Shown: in pieces, positions 1-8,192 of the stretch | How the letters are laid out: every line of letters starts with the position of its first letter | Position numbering within the stretch: position 1 is the stretch's first letter | Assembly (NCBI GenBank): GCA_963773835.1 | Contig: CAVZCQ010000002.1 | Location: 310,001-374,000, forward strand | Length of the DNA: 64,000 nucleotides | Source: JOPF136 sp963773835 | GTDB lineage: Bacteria > Acidobacteriota > Terriglobia > Acidiferrales > UBA7541 | Reading direction: 5' to 3' | Notes under the pieces: generated by a model | Database searches by the model: none | Seen by the model: only the letters and a program-made list of their open reading frames with translations | Told to the model about the DNA's origin: nothing | Made by a program: the position numbers and the translations under genes

Positions 1-237
1 TCCTGCCGCGACCCTCCACGAGAGGTCCGGTCGGAGCGCACGCAGTCATGGGGAAAACTGAGAAGATACTTCCAGGCTGGTCCCTTCCTGACCGCCCGTC
101 TGCCTTCCAGGGACAGAACGGGCGGGTCGCTCGGAAGTCCATTGCAGCCTACTCCCTCCTTGGCTCTGGGCTGGTCATGGCGTCCTTGCTGGCTGGCGGC
201 GCCTTCGCGGAAACCGAACGAATAGGAGAACAGGATC

Positions 238-657
238 ATGCCTACCAAAATTCTCTTGGTCGATGACGACTCTAATCTTCTCGAGATGATGCAAGAGTTA
301 CTGACAAACAAAGACTTCGAAGTGGTTCCAGCAGCCAGCGTCACCGAGGCGTTAAGGCAGATTGCCACGCAACACTTCGATGTTCTGCTCACGGATCTTC
401 ACATGCCGGGGCCCGGGGATGGCTTCACTCTGGTAACTGCGATGCGCCACACTCAACCTGAGGCTTTGACCTTAGTGCTCAGCGGTTTTCCCGACGTGCA
501 AGAAGCGATGGCCGCCATCCTTCTGCAAGCAGACGAAGTTCTTTCGAAACCTGTGGACGGCAGGCAGCTCGTTGAGCTCATACGCAAAAGAACGCAGGAA
601 CGCAAACCTCTTCCGACCCCCCCCGAAGCAGGGTGCGGCCACCATTCTGGAGCGTGA
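238..657 (+). CDS. Response regulator receiver protein, N-terminal half of a frameshifted gene
   Basis: A CheY-like receiver domain fills residues 3-120. The acidic pocket is D9-D11, the phosphoacceptor is D53 in LLTDLHMPG, and the conserved lysine lies in LSKPV near residue 103. The ATG follows an AGGAGA ribosome site by about 8 bases. After the receiver the frame runs across eight C residues (617-624) and then into an unrelated tail that stops at 657. Dropping one C joins this frame directly to the next reading frame, which carries an RsbRD-like output domain. The intact protein would be about 278 aa. The receiver call is seen directly. The fusion is inferred from the good frame continuity and from the receiver-plus-RsbRD architecture known in Acidobacteria. 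Confidence 0.85.
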   Translation: MPTKILLVDDDSNLLEMMQELLTNKDFEVVPAASVTEALRQIATQHFDVLLTDLHMPGPGDGFTLVTAMRHTQPEALTLVLSGFPDVQEAMAAILLQADEVLSKPVDGRQLVELIRKRTQERKPLPTPPEAGCGHHSGA

Positions 658-1075
658 CGCCAGACTCACCATTCAACAGTGGTTGTCGCGAGTCCGTCAG
701 AGCAAGGAACTGACATCCCTTGCGCTTACAGACACCGAACGCACGGCTCATCTGCCCGAGATCTTAAGGGACATCATCGGGCGTCTGCGCGGGACACGCG
801 TCATAGAGGCAATCGCCAGATCTTCTCCCGCGGCGGCGGCACACGGCGAGCTCCGCTTTCAGCAGGGCTATAGTGCACCTCTGATCGTGCAGGAGTCGCG
901 AATCCTGCAGGTGAGCATCTTTGAGACCATCCAACGCAACCTGGCCAGTGTGGATTTCAGTTCGATCCTGCCGGACATCATGCTCATCGCGGACGAGGTG
1001 GACGCCCAGTTGACGCAGTGCATTGAGAGCTTTTTGAGACTGCAGGGCAAACAGACAGCCGGAGCGACCGATTGA
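572..1075 (+). CDS. RsbRD N-terminal-like output domain, displaced C-terminal half of the 238 gene
   Basis: The useful part begins near 620 and reads KQGAATILERD, then a helical domain rich in conserved hydrophobics ending near residue 160. This matches the N-terminal domain of RsbRD-type RsbT co-antagonists, a helical domain that often senses or scaffolds in stressosome-like regulation. The apparent start at 572 lies inside the receiver gene in another frame and has no good ribosome site, so this is probably not an independent gene. It is the second half of the receiver protein, separated by one extra C in the 617-624 run. If the frameshift is real, the receiver loses its output. If it is a sequencing error, the two are one protein. 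Confidence 0.65.
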   Translation: MSSYAKERRNANLFRPPPKQGAATILERDARLTIQQWLSRVRQSKELTSLALTDTERTAHLPEILRDIIGRLRGTRVIEAIARSSPAAAAHGELRFQQGYSAPLIVQESRILQVSIFETIQRNLASVDFSSILPDIMLIADEVDAQLTQCIESFLRLQGKQTAGATD

Positions 1076-1459
1076 GAAGCGGCTCCCCCAGCGCGGTCTG
1101 ACTGCTTCTTCTTTTCCCTCAGCGGTACGATCGGCGCTTCTCCCAACTGCAGGGTGGGCGGCGTGAATCAACGCTGCGCCGTCAAACTGACCCAGGGCGC
1201 ATTGCAGTAATCGGCGCGGGGTCGCCGCCAGCAGAACTTTGCCGGCAGCGGGGAGAATTCCGTCCCTCGTCCTTCCGTCCCGCCTGCGCGCCCCGGCATC
1301 GAGTTGCCGGTTCATTGCAAGCCTCCCATTTGCTCCTTCCTTCCTCCTGCCCGGCCTAATCGAACTCTTCCCAATTGCCGATAAATAGAGCAAGGGCGAG
1401 CCCCAGGCCAGTGTTCGCCATACAAGCTTCCGTCGTGCGCTGGGCGAGGAAATTGGAAA
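1076..1459. other. Intergenic stretch without a recognisable gene
   Basis: These 384 bases lie between the RsbRD-like stop and the hybrid kinase start. The reading frames on either strand look like antisense shadows with no domain or ribosome site. I see no repeat and no clear terminator. A promoter for the downstream kinase is likely here, but I cannot place one. Confidence 0.6.
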
Positions 1460-4400
1460 GTGATGCTGAAACTGGAAAAGCCTCTCGGGGACACGTCGTC
1501 TGCCGGGGTAACTCCGCCTGCTTCGGAACTGATCGAGCAAACCCGCTCGAAGTCCCTCGCGGATGTCGCCCTCCAAACGGCAGTGATCTACGGCGTTCTA
1601 GCCGCCATCTGGATCCTGGCTTCGGACAAATTGCTGGTGGCTCTGGTCTCCGACCCCGTCATCATCGGCCGCATCGCCATCGCCAAAGGCTGGACCTTCG
1701 TCGCCGTCACTTCGCTCCTGCTCTTCGCCGGTCTGCGCCGCCAACTCCGCCGCTGGGAACAGGAAGCGGATGCGCGGCGCATCTCGGATCAGGAGCGCCG
1801 CAAGTGGGCCGACGCCTTCGAACATTGCGCCCATGGGATTGCGCTTCACGTTCCACATTCAATTCGGATTCTGGCCTGCAATCCCGCCTTTGCCCGGATG
1901 CAAGGCAAGACGGTGGAGGAAATTACCGGCTCTTCCGCCCTGGAACTGTTCGACCCCGCCGCCCAACCCTATTTCCTGCACTCCTTGGACATTGCCGATC
2001 GCACGGGCCAGGTTCGTTTCGAGGCCCTCAGGGTTCGCGCCGACGGTTCCGTTTTCCCCGCGCAGGTGGACATCGTCAGCGTAAGTGATGCCGCCGGCCA
2101 CCCGCTCTACCGCGTCGCCACCGTGGAAGACATTACCGAGCAAAAAGTTCACAGACGGGAGATCGAACGGCTCAATCAGCTCTATGCCACCCACAGCGCC
2201 ATCAACGGCGCCATTGTGCGCGTCACCTCTCCCGCGGAGCTGTTTCAGGAAATCTGCCGCGTCACGGTGGAACACGGCGGCTTCAAGCTCGTCTGGGTGG
2301 GCCTGTGCGATCCCGAAACGCACGCGGTTCGAGTGGCCAGCCGCGCCGGTACAGACACAGGCTATCTCGATGAAATCCGCGTCTATTGCGACGATCGCCC
2401 GGAAGCCCGGGGCCTCGTCGGCGCCTGCATCCGCGAGGGCAGCTCGTCCATTTCCAACGACATCCTCTCCGATCCGCGTATGGCTCCCTGGCGCTCCATG
2501 GCGGCCGCGCATGGATTGCTCTCCGCTGCTGCCTTTCCCATTCGCGCCGGGGGCCGGGTCTGCGGCGCCTTCACCGTCTACTCCGCCGAACCCAATGCCT
2601 TCCAGGACCGCGAAATCGCCCTGTTGACCGAGGCCGCGCGCGATATTTCCTTTGGCCTCGACCACCTCCGGGAAGAGGAGCGCCGGCTCCAGGCGGAGCT
2701 CGCCCTCGCCGAGGAATCCACCCGGCGCCGCATCCTCTTCGAGCAGTCCCCCGACGGCATTGTGGTCGTCGATCCGGAGACCGACCGGATCGTGGAGTTC
2801 AACCGCGCGGCGCACGAACAATTGGAATATTCGCGTGAAGAATTTGCGGCCTTGCGCCTGTCCGACATTGTCGCGGACAGGAACGCGGAAGAGATTCACG
2901 CAGTCACCCAAGAGGTCACACGGGAAGGCCGCCTCGACTTCGAAGCTCTCCACCGCACCAAGCAGGGCGAAATCCGCACTGTTCGCGTCACCGTCCAAGC
3001 CACGCAGATCCTCGGCCGGCCCCTCCACCATGGCGTCTGGCGCGACGTCACCGAACGCAGGCGATCCGAGGAACTGGTGCGCAAGCTCTCCCGCGCCGTC
3101 GAGCAAAGCCCTGTCTCGATCGTCATCACCAATCTCACGGGGGAGATTGAATACGTCAACCCCAGATTCACTCAGCTCACCGGCTACACGTTCGAAGAAG
3201 TCCGCGGCAAAAATCCCAGGTTCCTCAATTCCGGCGAGACCACCGCGGACGAGTACCGCCGCCTGTGGAGCACCATCACCCGGGGAGGCGAATGGCGCGG
3301 AGAGTTTCACAACAAGAAGAAAAACGGCGAGCTTTTCTGGGAATTCGCCTCCATCTCCGCCATTGTGGATGAGGCCGGCCGCATCACCGGTTTTCTTGCC
3401 GTCAAGGAGGACATCACAGACCGCAAGCAGGCCGAGGAACTCCTCCGCCGCCAGGCTTCCCTGTTCGACCAAACCTACGACGCCATCCTGGCCTGGGACT
3501 GGGACGGGCCCATCACCTTCTGGAACCGCGGCGCCGAGCAGCTCTACGGCTTCTCCCGTGACGAAGCGCTCGGCAAATCTCCACGCGCTCTGCTCCAGAC
3601 CAAAACATTGGATGGTTGCGGCGATTCTCTCTCCGCTCTGCAACGCGACTCGCGCTGGGAGGGCGAACTCGAACAGGTCACACACGACGGGCGGCGCATC
3701 CGGCTGGAAAGCCGCATGGTCCTCGTCCGCGAAGCCGGCCGCGCTTACGTTCTCGAAGTTAATCGCGACATCACCGACCGCCAGCTTCTGGAGGAGCAGC
3801 TTCGCCAGGCCCAGAAAATGGAAGCCATCGGCCGGCTCGCCGGTGGCGTCGCTCACGACTTCAATAACCTCCTCGGCGTCATCCTGGGCTACACCTCGCT
3901 CTTATTCGACGCCATTACGGAGCCCGCTGCACGCCACAAGCTGGACGAAATCCACAAAGCCGGCCAGCGCGCCGCGGGCCTCACCCGCCAGCTCCTCGCC
4001 TTCAGCCGCAAACAGGTCCTCGAACCTCGCGTCCTCAACCCCAATTTCCTGATTCGCGACGTCGAGAAAATGCTCTGCCGGCTGATCGGCGAGGATGTTC
4101 AGCTCGAGACCGTCCTCGACCCCGGCATCGGCCAGGTGCACGCCGACCCCGGCCAAATGGAACAGGTGCTCATGAATCTCGCCGTCAACGCCCGCGACGC
4201 AATGCCGCACGGCGGAAAGATCACCATCGAAACCCATAACCTCGAACTCGACGACCTCTACGTCCGCCAGCACGTCTCCGTCCCTCCCGGCCCCTGCGTC
4301 CAGATCGTCGTCAGCGATACCGGAACCGGCATGGACGCGGCCACCCAGGCCCATATCTTCGAACCTTTCTTCACCACCAAAAAGGAAGGTACAGGCCTCG

Positions 4401-4930
4401 GCCTCGCCACCGTCTATGGCATTGTCAAGCAGAGTGGCGGCAACGTCTGGGTCTATAGCGAGCCGGGAAAGGGCACCACGTTCAAGATTTATCTGCCGCG
4501 CTTGGAGCAGCAGCCCGTCCTGCTCCACAATGGCGCCGCCGGCCACGGCTTCCCCGGCGGAACCGAAACGATTCTCATCGTCGAAGACGCCGAGCCCGTC
4601 CGCGACATCGCCAAGGAATTTCTCGAACTGAGCGGCTATACCGTCCTCTCCGCCGCCAGCCCCTCAGAGGCTCTCGATCTCGTCGCCGGGCATCCCGACC
4701 CCATCCACCTGCTGCTTACAGACGTCATCATGCCCGGGATGAGCGGCCCCCAGCTCGCTGAGAAGATGCAGTCGCTCCGCCACGACATAAGAGTTCTGTT
4801 CATGTCTGGCTATACGGACACGGCCATCGCCCACCACGGCGTTCTGGAACCCGGAAAACTCCTCATTATGAAACCCTTCTCCCGCGAAACGCTCACCCAG
4901 AAGGTCCGCGAAGCTCTCGGAGTTGATTAG
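1460..4930 (+). CDS. Multi-PAS/GAF hybrid sensor histidine kinase
   Basis: This 1156-aa membrane kinase starts at GTG 1460 or the adjacent ATG 1463, after a GAGGA site. In order it has two hydrophobic segments (about 38-60 and 72-92), a PAS domain (110-235), a GAF domain (255-400), three further PAS domains (about 420-545, 550-670 and 680-795), and a HisKA dimerisation helix. The phosphoacceptor is H799 in GGVAHDFNN. An HATPase domain follows (N-box near NLAVNARDAMP, then DTGTGMD and GTGLGLATVYG), and then a C-terminal receiver with D1088 in LLTDVIMPG. The kinase-receiver order without an HPt domain is typical of PAS-rich sensors in soil bacteria. The likely role is autophosphorylation in response to redox, oxygen or small ligands and transfer to its own receiver. 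No dedicated output gene follows it. The ligand cannot be read from the sequence. Confidence 0.93.
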   Translation: MMLKLEKPLGDTSSAGVTPPASELIEQTRSKSLADVALQTAVIYGVLAAIWILASDKLLVALVSDPVIIGRIAIAKGWTFVAVTSLLLFAGLRRQLRRWEQEADARRISDQERRKWADAFEHCAHGIALHVPHSIRILACNPAFARMQGKTVEEITGSSALELFDPAAQPYFLHSLDIADRTGQVRFEALRVRADGSVFPAQVDIVSVSDAAGHPLYRVATVEDITEQKVHRREIERLNQLYATHSAINGAIVRVTSPAELFQEICRVTVEHGGFKLVWVGLCDPETHAVRVASRAGTDTGYLDEIRVYCDDRPEARGLVGACIREGSSSISNDILSDPRMAPWRSMAAAHGLLSAAAFPIRAGGRVCGAFTVYSAEPNAFQDREIALLTEAARDISFGLDHLREEERRLQAELALAEESTRRRILFEQSPDGIVVVDPETDRIVEFNRAAHEQLEYSREEFAALRLSDIVADRNAEEIHAVTQEVTREGRLDFEALHRTKQGEIRTVRVTVQATQILGRPLHHGVWRDVTERRRSEELVRKLSRAVEQSPVSIVITNLTGEIEYVNPRFTQLTGYTFEEVRGKNPRFLNSGETTADEYRRLWSTITRGGEWRGEFHNKKKNGELFWEFASISAIVDEAGRITGFLAVKEDITDRKQAEELLRRQASLFDQTYDAILAWDWDGPITFWNRGAEQLYGFSRDEALGKSPRALLQTKTLDGCGDSLSALQRDSRWEGELEQVTHDGRRIRLESRMVLVREAGRAYVLEVNRDITDRQLLEEQLRQAQKMEAIGRLAGGVAHDFNNLLGVILGYTSLLFDAITEPAARHKLDEIHKAGQRAAGLTRQLLAFSRKQVLEPRVLNPNFLIRDVEKMLCRLIGEDVQLETVLDPGIGQVHADPGQMEQVLMNLAVNARDAMPHGGKITIETHNLELDDLYVRQHVSVPPGPCVQIVVSDTGTGMDAATQAHIFEPFFTTKKEGTGLGLATVYGIVKQSGGNVWVYSEPGKGTTFKIYLPRLEQQPVLLHNGAAGHGFPGGTETILIVEDAEPVRDIAKEFLELSGYTVLSAASPSEALDLVAGHPDPIHLLLTDVIMPGMSGPQLAEKMQSLRHDIRVLFMSGYTDTAIAHHGVLEPGKLLIMKPFSRETLTQKVREALGVD

Positions 4931-5054
4931 CTCGCCCGCAGCCCGGTATCTCGCCCTCCGCCCCACTCTTCGCCAGCGCCCCGGCTTTCCCGCTCCTGCC
5001 TGTTGCCCATCCAGGTACCCCTTCCACGTCTGGAAACATGGGCAAAACATGGAG

Positions 5055-5082
5055 TTGCCCCCTTTCTCGCGACTGCTAGACT
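5055..5082 (+). promoter_or_regulatory. Possible promoter of the RiPP-like cassette
   Basis: TTGCCC (5055-5060) and TAGACT (5077-5082) are 16 bases apart, about 100 bases before the small peptide gene. A similar GCTAGACT string precedes the Rieske oxygenase gene at about 19401. The match to the sigma-70 consensus is partial, so this is a weak prediction. Confidence 0.3.
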
Positions 5083-5180
5083 CAAATCGATTCCGCTTTG
5101 ATTCATCTGTGCTCCCAATATGGGAGGGAGTCTCATTTCGGCGTCTCCCGCGGAATCCTTCGCGAAGGGGGAGGATTGCT

Positions 5181-5366
5181 GTGAACGACCTCGAATGCAA
5201 TTCCACCAATCCGGTCGCTGCGGCGGCAGCTTCTGCCCACGAGGACCGCAGACCCTATCTGAAGCCTTCATTCCGCTTCGAGCAGGTGTTCGAGACCATG
5301 GCCCTGCAGTGCGGCAAGATCGAGGGGACGTCGCAGGCCTGCAACATGGTCAAGATGGCCTCCTAG
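5181..5366 (+). CDS. Putative RiPP precursor peptide, 61 aa
   Basis: A GTG start at 5181 follows a strong GGGGGAGGA site by about 7 bases and gives a 61-residue peptide. The N-terminal half is hydrophilic and alanine-rich. The centre has a leader-like helix with KPSFRFEQVFETMALQCGK, followed by a short polar tail with a second cysteine and a C-terminal serine. Cysteines are at 6, 44 and 54. The gene heads a tight run encoding an S26-like protease, an HPrK-like kinase, a PqqD-like protein and a radical SAM/SPASM enzyme, which is the gene company expected of a modified-peptide precursor. I infer that the segment after about residue 41 is the core. No close named family can be assigned from sequence alone, and the modification is unknown. 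A longer upstream reading frame exists but its extension does not look coding. Confidence 0.62.
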   Translation: MNDLECNSTNPVAAAAASAHEDRRPYLKPSFRFEQVFETMALQCGKIEGTSQACNMVKMAS

Positions 5367-5386
5367 TTCTTCCGCCCGGGCACATT

Positions 5387-5839
5387 ATGAGCGCTGCGCA
5401 GGAAACCCGAGCCCGCCTCGAACTCTCCGCCGAACTCCTCCAGCGCGGAGAACGCCTGAGCCTGCGCGTCAACGGTTCCAGCATGCTTCCCTCCCTGTTT
5501 CCCGGCGACCTGCTCACCTTCCGCCCCTGCGCTCCCGAGGAAATCGTCGTGGGCGATATTGTGCTTTTCATGCGCGAGGGCCGCTGCTTTGTCCATCGCG
5601 TCGCAGAACGCATGGCCGGCGGAGCCTCCTCCCGCCTGCGCACCCGCGGCGATGCGCTCCCCGGATGCGATGCGCCTCTCGTCGAAACCGAGGTTCTGGG
5701 CCGTCTCGCCACGGTCGAGCGTAAAGGCCGGCGCCTCCCGCCACCGCGCCTCGGCCCGGTCCGCAGCCTGCTCGCCGGTCTGGTCCGGCGTTCCCCCTGG
5801 GCCGCCCGCGCCCTGGTGGCCGCCCAGAAGCGTTTTTGA
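5387..5839 (+). CDS. S24/S26-family peptidase-like protein (signal peptidase fold)
   Basis: This 150-aa protein starts at ATG 5387, only 20 bases after the precursor-like gene. Residues 28-41 (VNGSSMLPSLFPGD) match the S24/S26 active-site serine motif G-x-SM-x-P-x-L-x-x-GD, making S32 the likely nucleophile. GDIVLF follows, and then VHRV with H70 where bacterial leader peptidases have a lysine. A Ser/His pair is known from the archaeal and ER type of signal peptidase, so the enzyme may still be active. There is no obvious transmembrane segment, unlike LepB. In this cassette it may cut the leader from the peptide or process an exported partner. This role is inferred from position only. Confidence 0.75.
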   Translation: MSAAQETRARLELSAELLQRGERLSLRVNGSSMLPSLFPGDLLTFRPCAPEEIVVGDIVLFMREGRCFVHRVAERMAGGASSRLRTRGDALPGCDAPLVETEVLGRLATVERKGRRLPPPRLGPVRSLLAGLVRRSPWAARALVAAQKRF

Positions 5840-5857
5840 GGCCTGCGGGGGGAACTC

Positions 5858-6715
5858 ATGCAGACGCACGCAACCTCCCCGGCACTCCAGGCACCCGCTT
5901 GCACCCGTCCCCAGCCTCAGTTCGCTGTCCATGCTTTGACCATCGAAATCGGCGGCATGCCTCTGCTCCTGCGCACCCCGGACCCCGATTTCTGCGCCCT
6001 CCTCGCCCAGCGCTACTCGAACTTCCTCCATCCCGAATCCACTGCCGCGTTCGAGTTTGATTTGCTCACTGTCGCGTCCGGCCCGCTCCCCACCGGACAA
6101 AATCTCCACGTCCACTCTCATCAGGGACGCTGGTTTTTTTCGCGCGGAGATTTCCGCGCCTCCTTCGACCTGCGCGCGCGCCGCGGCCATCTCGCCTGTG
6201 TCCCCAATCCCTATTCGGTGGACACGCTGCTCCGCGTGGTTCATTCCCTGGTACTCGCTCCCGCGGGAGGATTGCTCCTGCACGCTTCCGGAGGAATCCG
6301 CGAAGGCCGCGCCTTTCTCTTTTCCGGCGTTTCCGGCGCCGGCAAGACCACCCTCGCGCGCCTGGCCCCGCCGGACGTCCATCTCCTCAGCGACGAGATC
6401 TCTTACCTGCGTCGTGCGGGCGAAGGCTTCCGCGTTTACGGCACGCCGTTTTCCGGCGAGCTGGGCATCCAGGGCGACGACGTCTCCGCGCCTCTCGCCT
6501 CCATCTACCTCATCGAACACGGCTCCGCGAACCGCCTCGCGCCGGTCCCTGAGTCCGAAGCCGTGCGCCGCCTCATGCGCAACACACTGTTCTTCGCCCG
6601 CGATTCGCGCCTGGCGGCCGATGTCTTCTCGACAGTCTGCGAGCTGGCCCATCGCGTGCCCGTCTACCGCCTCGAATTTCTCCCCGACTCCAGTGTCTGG
6701 GAGCTCGTCCGATGA
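5858..6715 (+). CDS. HPr kinase/phosphorylase-like serine kinase
   Basis: This 285-aa protein has a P-loop at residues 157-165 (GVSGAGKTT) and an SDE motif at 178-180 that fits the Walker B position of the HprK fold. H142 in LLHASGG lies just before the P-loop. The N-terminal 130 residues are divergent and lack the usual HprK N-terminal domain. Stand-alone homologues of this kind occur in lasso-peptide and other RiPP clusters, where some phosphorylate the C-terminal serine of the precursor. The candidate precursor 500 bases upstream ends in serine. The gene starts 18 bases after the protease and overlaps the PqqD-like gene by 4 bases (ATGA), so they are almost certainly co-translated. The substrate is inferred. 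Confidence 0.8.
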   Translation: MQTHATSPALQAPACTRPQPQFAVHALTIEIGGMPLLLRTPDPDFCALLAQRYSNFLHPESTAAFEFDLLTVASGPLPTGQNLHVHSHQGRWFFSRGDFRASFDLRARRGHLACVPNPYSVDTLLRVVHSLVLAPAGGLLLHASGGIREGRAFLFSGVSGAGKTTLARLAPPDVHLLSDEISYLRRAGEGFRVYGTPFSGELGIQGDDVSAPLASIYLIEHGSANRLAPVPESEAVRRLMRNTLFFARDSRLAADVFSTVCELAHRVPVYRLEFLPDSSVWELVR

Positions 6716-7038
6716 GCGCCACCTACATCGCCCGTAGTCCCGCCGTGGCCGCCCGCCGCCTGGGCGACGAAATGGTGGTCATGTCCGCCCTCGATTCCAC
6801 GCTCTTCTCGCTCAGCGAAGTTGCCGCCATCCTCTGGGAATCCGCCGACGGCCGCACGCCGCTGGACCGCATCGTCCGCGAGCGCGTCTGCGCCGCCTTT
6901 GCCGTGGACCCGGCCACCGCGCTCCAGGATGCAGAGGAATTTGCCCGCGAGCTCGCCGCTCACGGCGTCCTGCTCGTCTCCTCCGAGCCCATTGAGCCGC
7001 CCGCGGCCCAATCCGCTGCCGCCGGAGGGCCCCGATGA
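6712..7038 (+). CDS. PqqD-like protein (RiPP recognition element)
   Basis: This 108-aa protein has the compact PqqD fold pattern: a short beta region, the segment SLFSLSEVAAILWESADGRTP near 30-50, then helices with a hydrophobic core. PqqD-like proteins bind the leader of a precursor peptide and present it to a radical SAM enzyme. The gene overlaps the kinase before it and the radical SAM gene after it by 4 bases each. The last 20 residues are a proline/alanine-rich tail. This protein is the strongest reason to read the cassette as a peptide-modifying system, although PqqD-like proteins also occur in other settings. Confidence 0.8.
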   Translation: MSATYIARSPAVAARRLGDEMVVMSALDSTLFSLSEVAAILWESADGRTPLDRIVRERVCAAFAVDPATALQDAEEFARELAAHGVLLVSSEPIEPPAAQSAAAGGPR

Positions 7039-8192
7039 GCCTGATGGCAGAGCTCATCCGCAAGGCGCTCGCACTCGGTGTGCCCCTCACCGTCCACGTG
7101 GACCTCACCTACCGCTGCAACGAGCGCTGCGAGCACTGCTATCTCGAGCACGACGACAAAGGCGAGATGTCCTACAACGAACTCTCCCGCCTGTTCGCCC
7201 AGCTCGCCGATGCCGGCGTCTTCTTTCTCACCCTCAGCGGGGGCGAGCCCATGATTCGCCGCGATTTTTTCGATGTTGTGGCCCGCGCCCGCTCGCTCCA
7301 GTTCAACGTGAAGGTGAAAACGAACGCCGTGCTCATCCGCGAGGCGGAAGCCCGCCGCCTCCGCGCCCTCGGCGTCGAGCAGATGCAGGTCAGCGTCTAT
7401 TCGCACCGCCCCGAGGTTCACGACGCCGTCACGAAACTTCCCGGCTCGCTTCACCGCACCGTCGAGGGCATCCGCGCGCTTCGCGCCGCCGGCCTGAAAG
7501 TTGCCGTCGCCAACGTGATGATGCGCAGCAATCTGGACGACCACAAAGGAGTCGCCTCGCTCGCCCGCTCGCTCGGCGCCACCTACTCCGCCGACCCCAC
7601 TGTCACGCCCATGATGAGCGGAGACCGCTCCGTGCTCGGCCTGCGCATTCCCGGCGCGGAGCTGCCCACCCTGTTCCACGACAAAGAACTGGTCGGCGAT
7701 CCCGACTCCTTCTGCGCTCCCCCTCCTCCCGTCGGAGCCGACGAGCGCAACGCGCTGCCCTGCAGCGCCGGCAATTCCTCCTGCTACGTCTCGCCTTACG
7801 GCGACGTCTATCCTTGTGTCCAGTTCCCGCTTCCCTCTGGCAACGTCCGCAGCCAGAATTTCCTCGATATCTGGCGCCATTCGCCCCAGCTCCTGGAGGT
7901 GCGCTCCATCCGCACGCGCGACCTGCCCGTCTGTTCTTCTTGCGCCCACCTGGGCACCTGCACGCGCTGCCCCGGCCTGGCCTGGACGGAAGGCAACATG
8001 CGCGGCCCCTCCTCCGCCGACTGCGAAAAATCCTTCTACCGCACCGGCGTCCCCAGTGCGAATATGTTGGCAAGAGGCCTGATGACGTTTCCAGCCGGCA
8101 CCGCCGAGACCGCGCTCGCAGCCTTCGCCCCCGGTTCGCGCCCCGCGCTGGGCCTCATCCAGATCGCTCCGCTGCCTCAAACCGCCGCGTGA
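7035..8192 (+). CDS. Radical SAM/SPASM domain protein
   Basis: This 385-aa enzyme has the radical SAM cluster motif C28-x3-C32-x2-C35 in YRCNERCEHCY, the glycine-rich SAM site LSGGEP near residue 74, and a C-terminal cysteine-rich SPASM region. That region includes PCSAGNSSCYVSPYG, YPCVQFP and CSSCAHLGTCTRCPG, enough cysteines for auxiliary iron-sulfur clusters. Enzymes of this type abstract hydrogen with a 5'-deoxyadenosyl radical and often modify peptides by thioether or carbon-carbon crosslinks. The start overlaps the PqqD-like stop by 4 bases. The natural substrate in this context is the 61-aa peptide with cysteines at 44 and 54, which is an inference from gene order. Confidence 0.88.
   Translation: MSLMAELIRKALALGVPLTVHVDLTYRCNERCEHCYLEHDDKGEMSYNELSRLFAQLADAGVFFLTLSGGEPMIRRDFFDVVARARSLQFNVKVKTNAVLIREAEARRLRALGVEQMQVSVYSHRPEVHDAVTKLPGSLHRTVEGIRALRAAGLKVAVANVMMRSNLDDHKGVASLARSLGATYSADPTVTPMMSGDRSVLGLRIPGAELPTLFHDKELVGDPDSFCAPPPPVGADERNALPCSAGNSSCYVSPYGDVYPCVQFPLPSGNVRSQNFLDIWRHSPQLLEVRSIRTRDLPVCSSCAHLGTCTRCPGLAWTEGNMRGPSSADCEKSFYRTGVPSANMLARGLMTFPAGTAETALAAFAPGSRPALGLIQIAPLPQTAA

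Noticed and set aside
48..266. 72-aa frame with a signal-peptide-like segment
   Set aside because: It overlaps the receiver gene start by 29 bases, ends inside it and has no ribosome site or homology I can name.
1859..3856. 665-codon minus-strand frame opposite the hybrid kinase
   Set aside because: It is antisense to a clear multi-domain kinase and has no motif; long antisense frames are expected in GC-rich DNA.
6821..8188. Upstream extension of the nucleotidyltransferase frame
   Set aside because: It is a shadow of the PqqD and radical SAM genes; the GTG at 8189 overlaps the radical SAM stop in the usual way.
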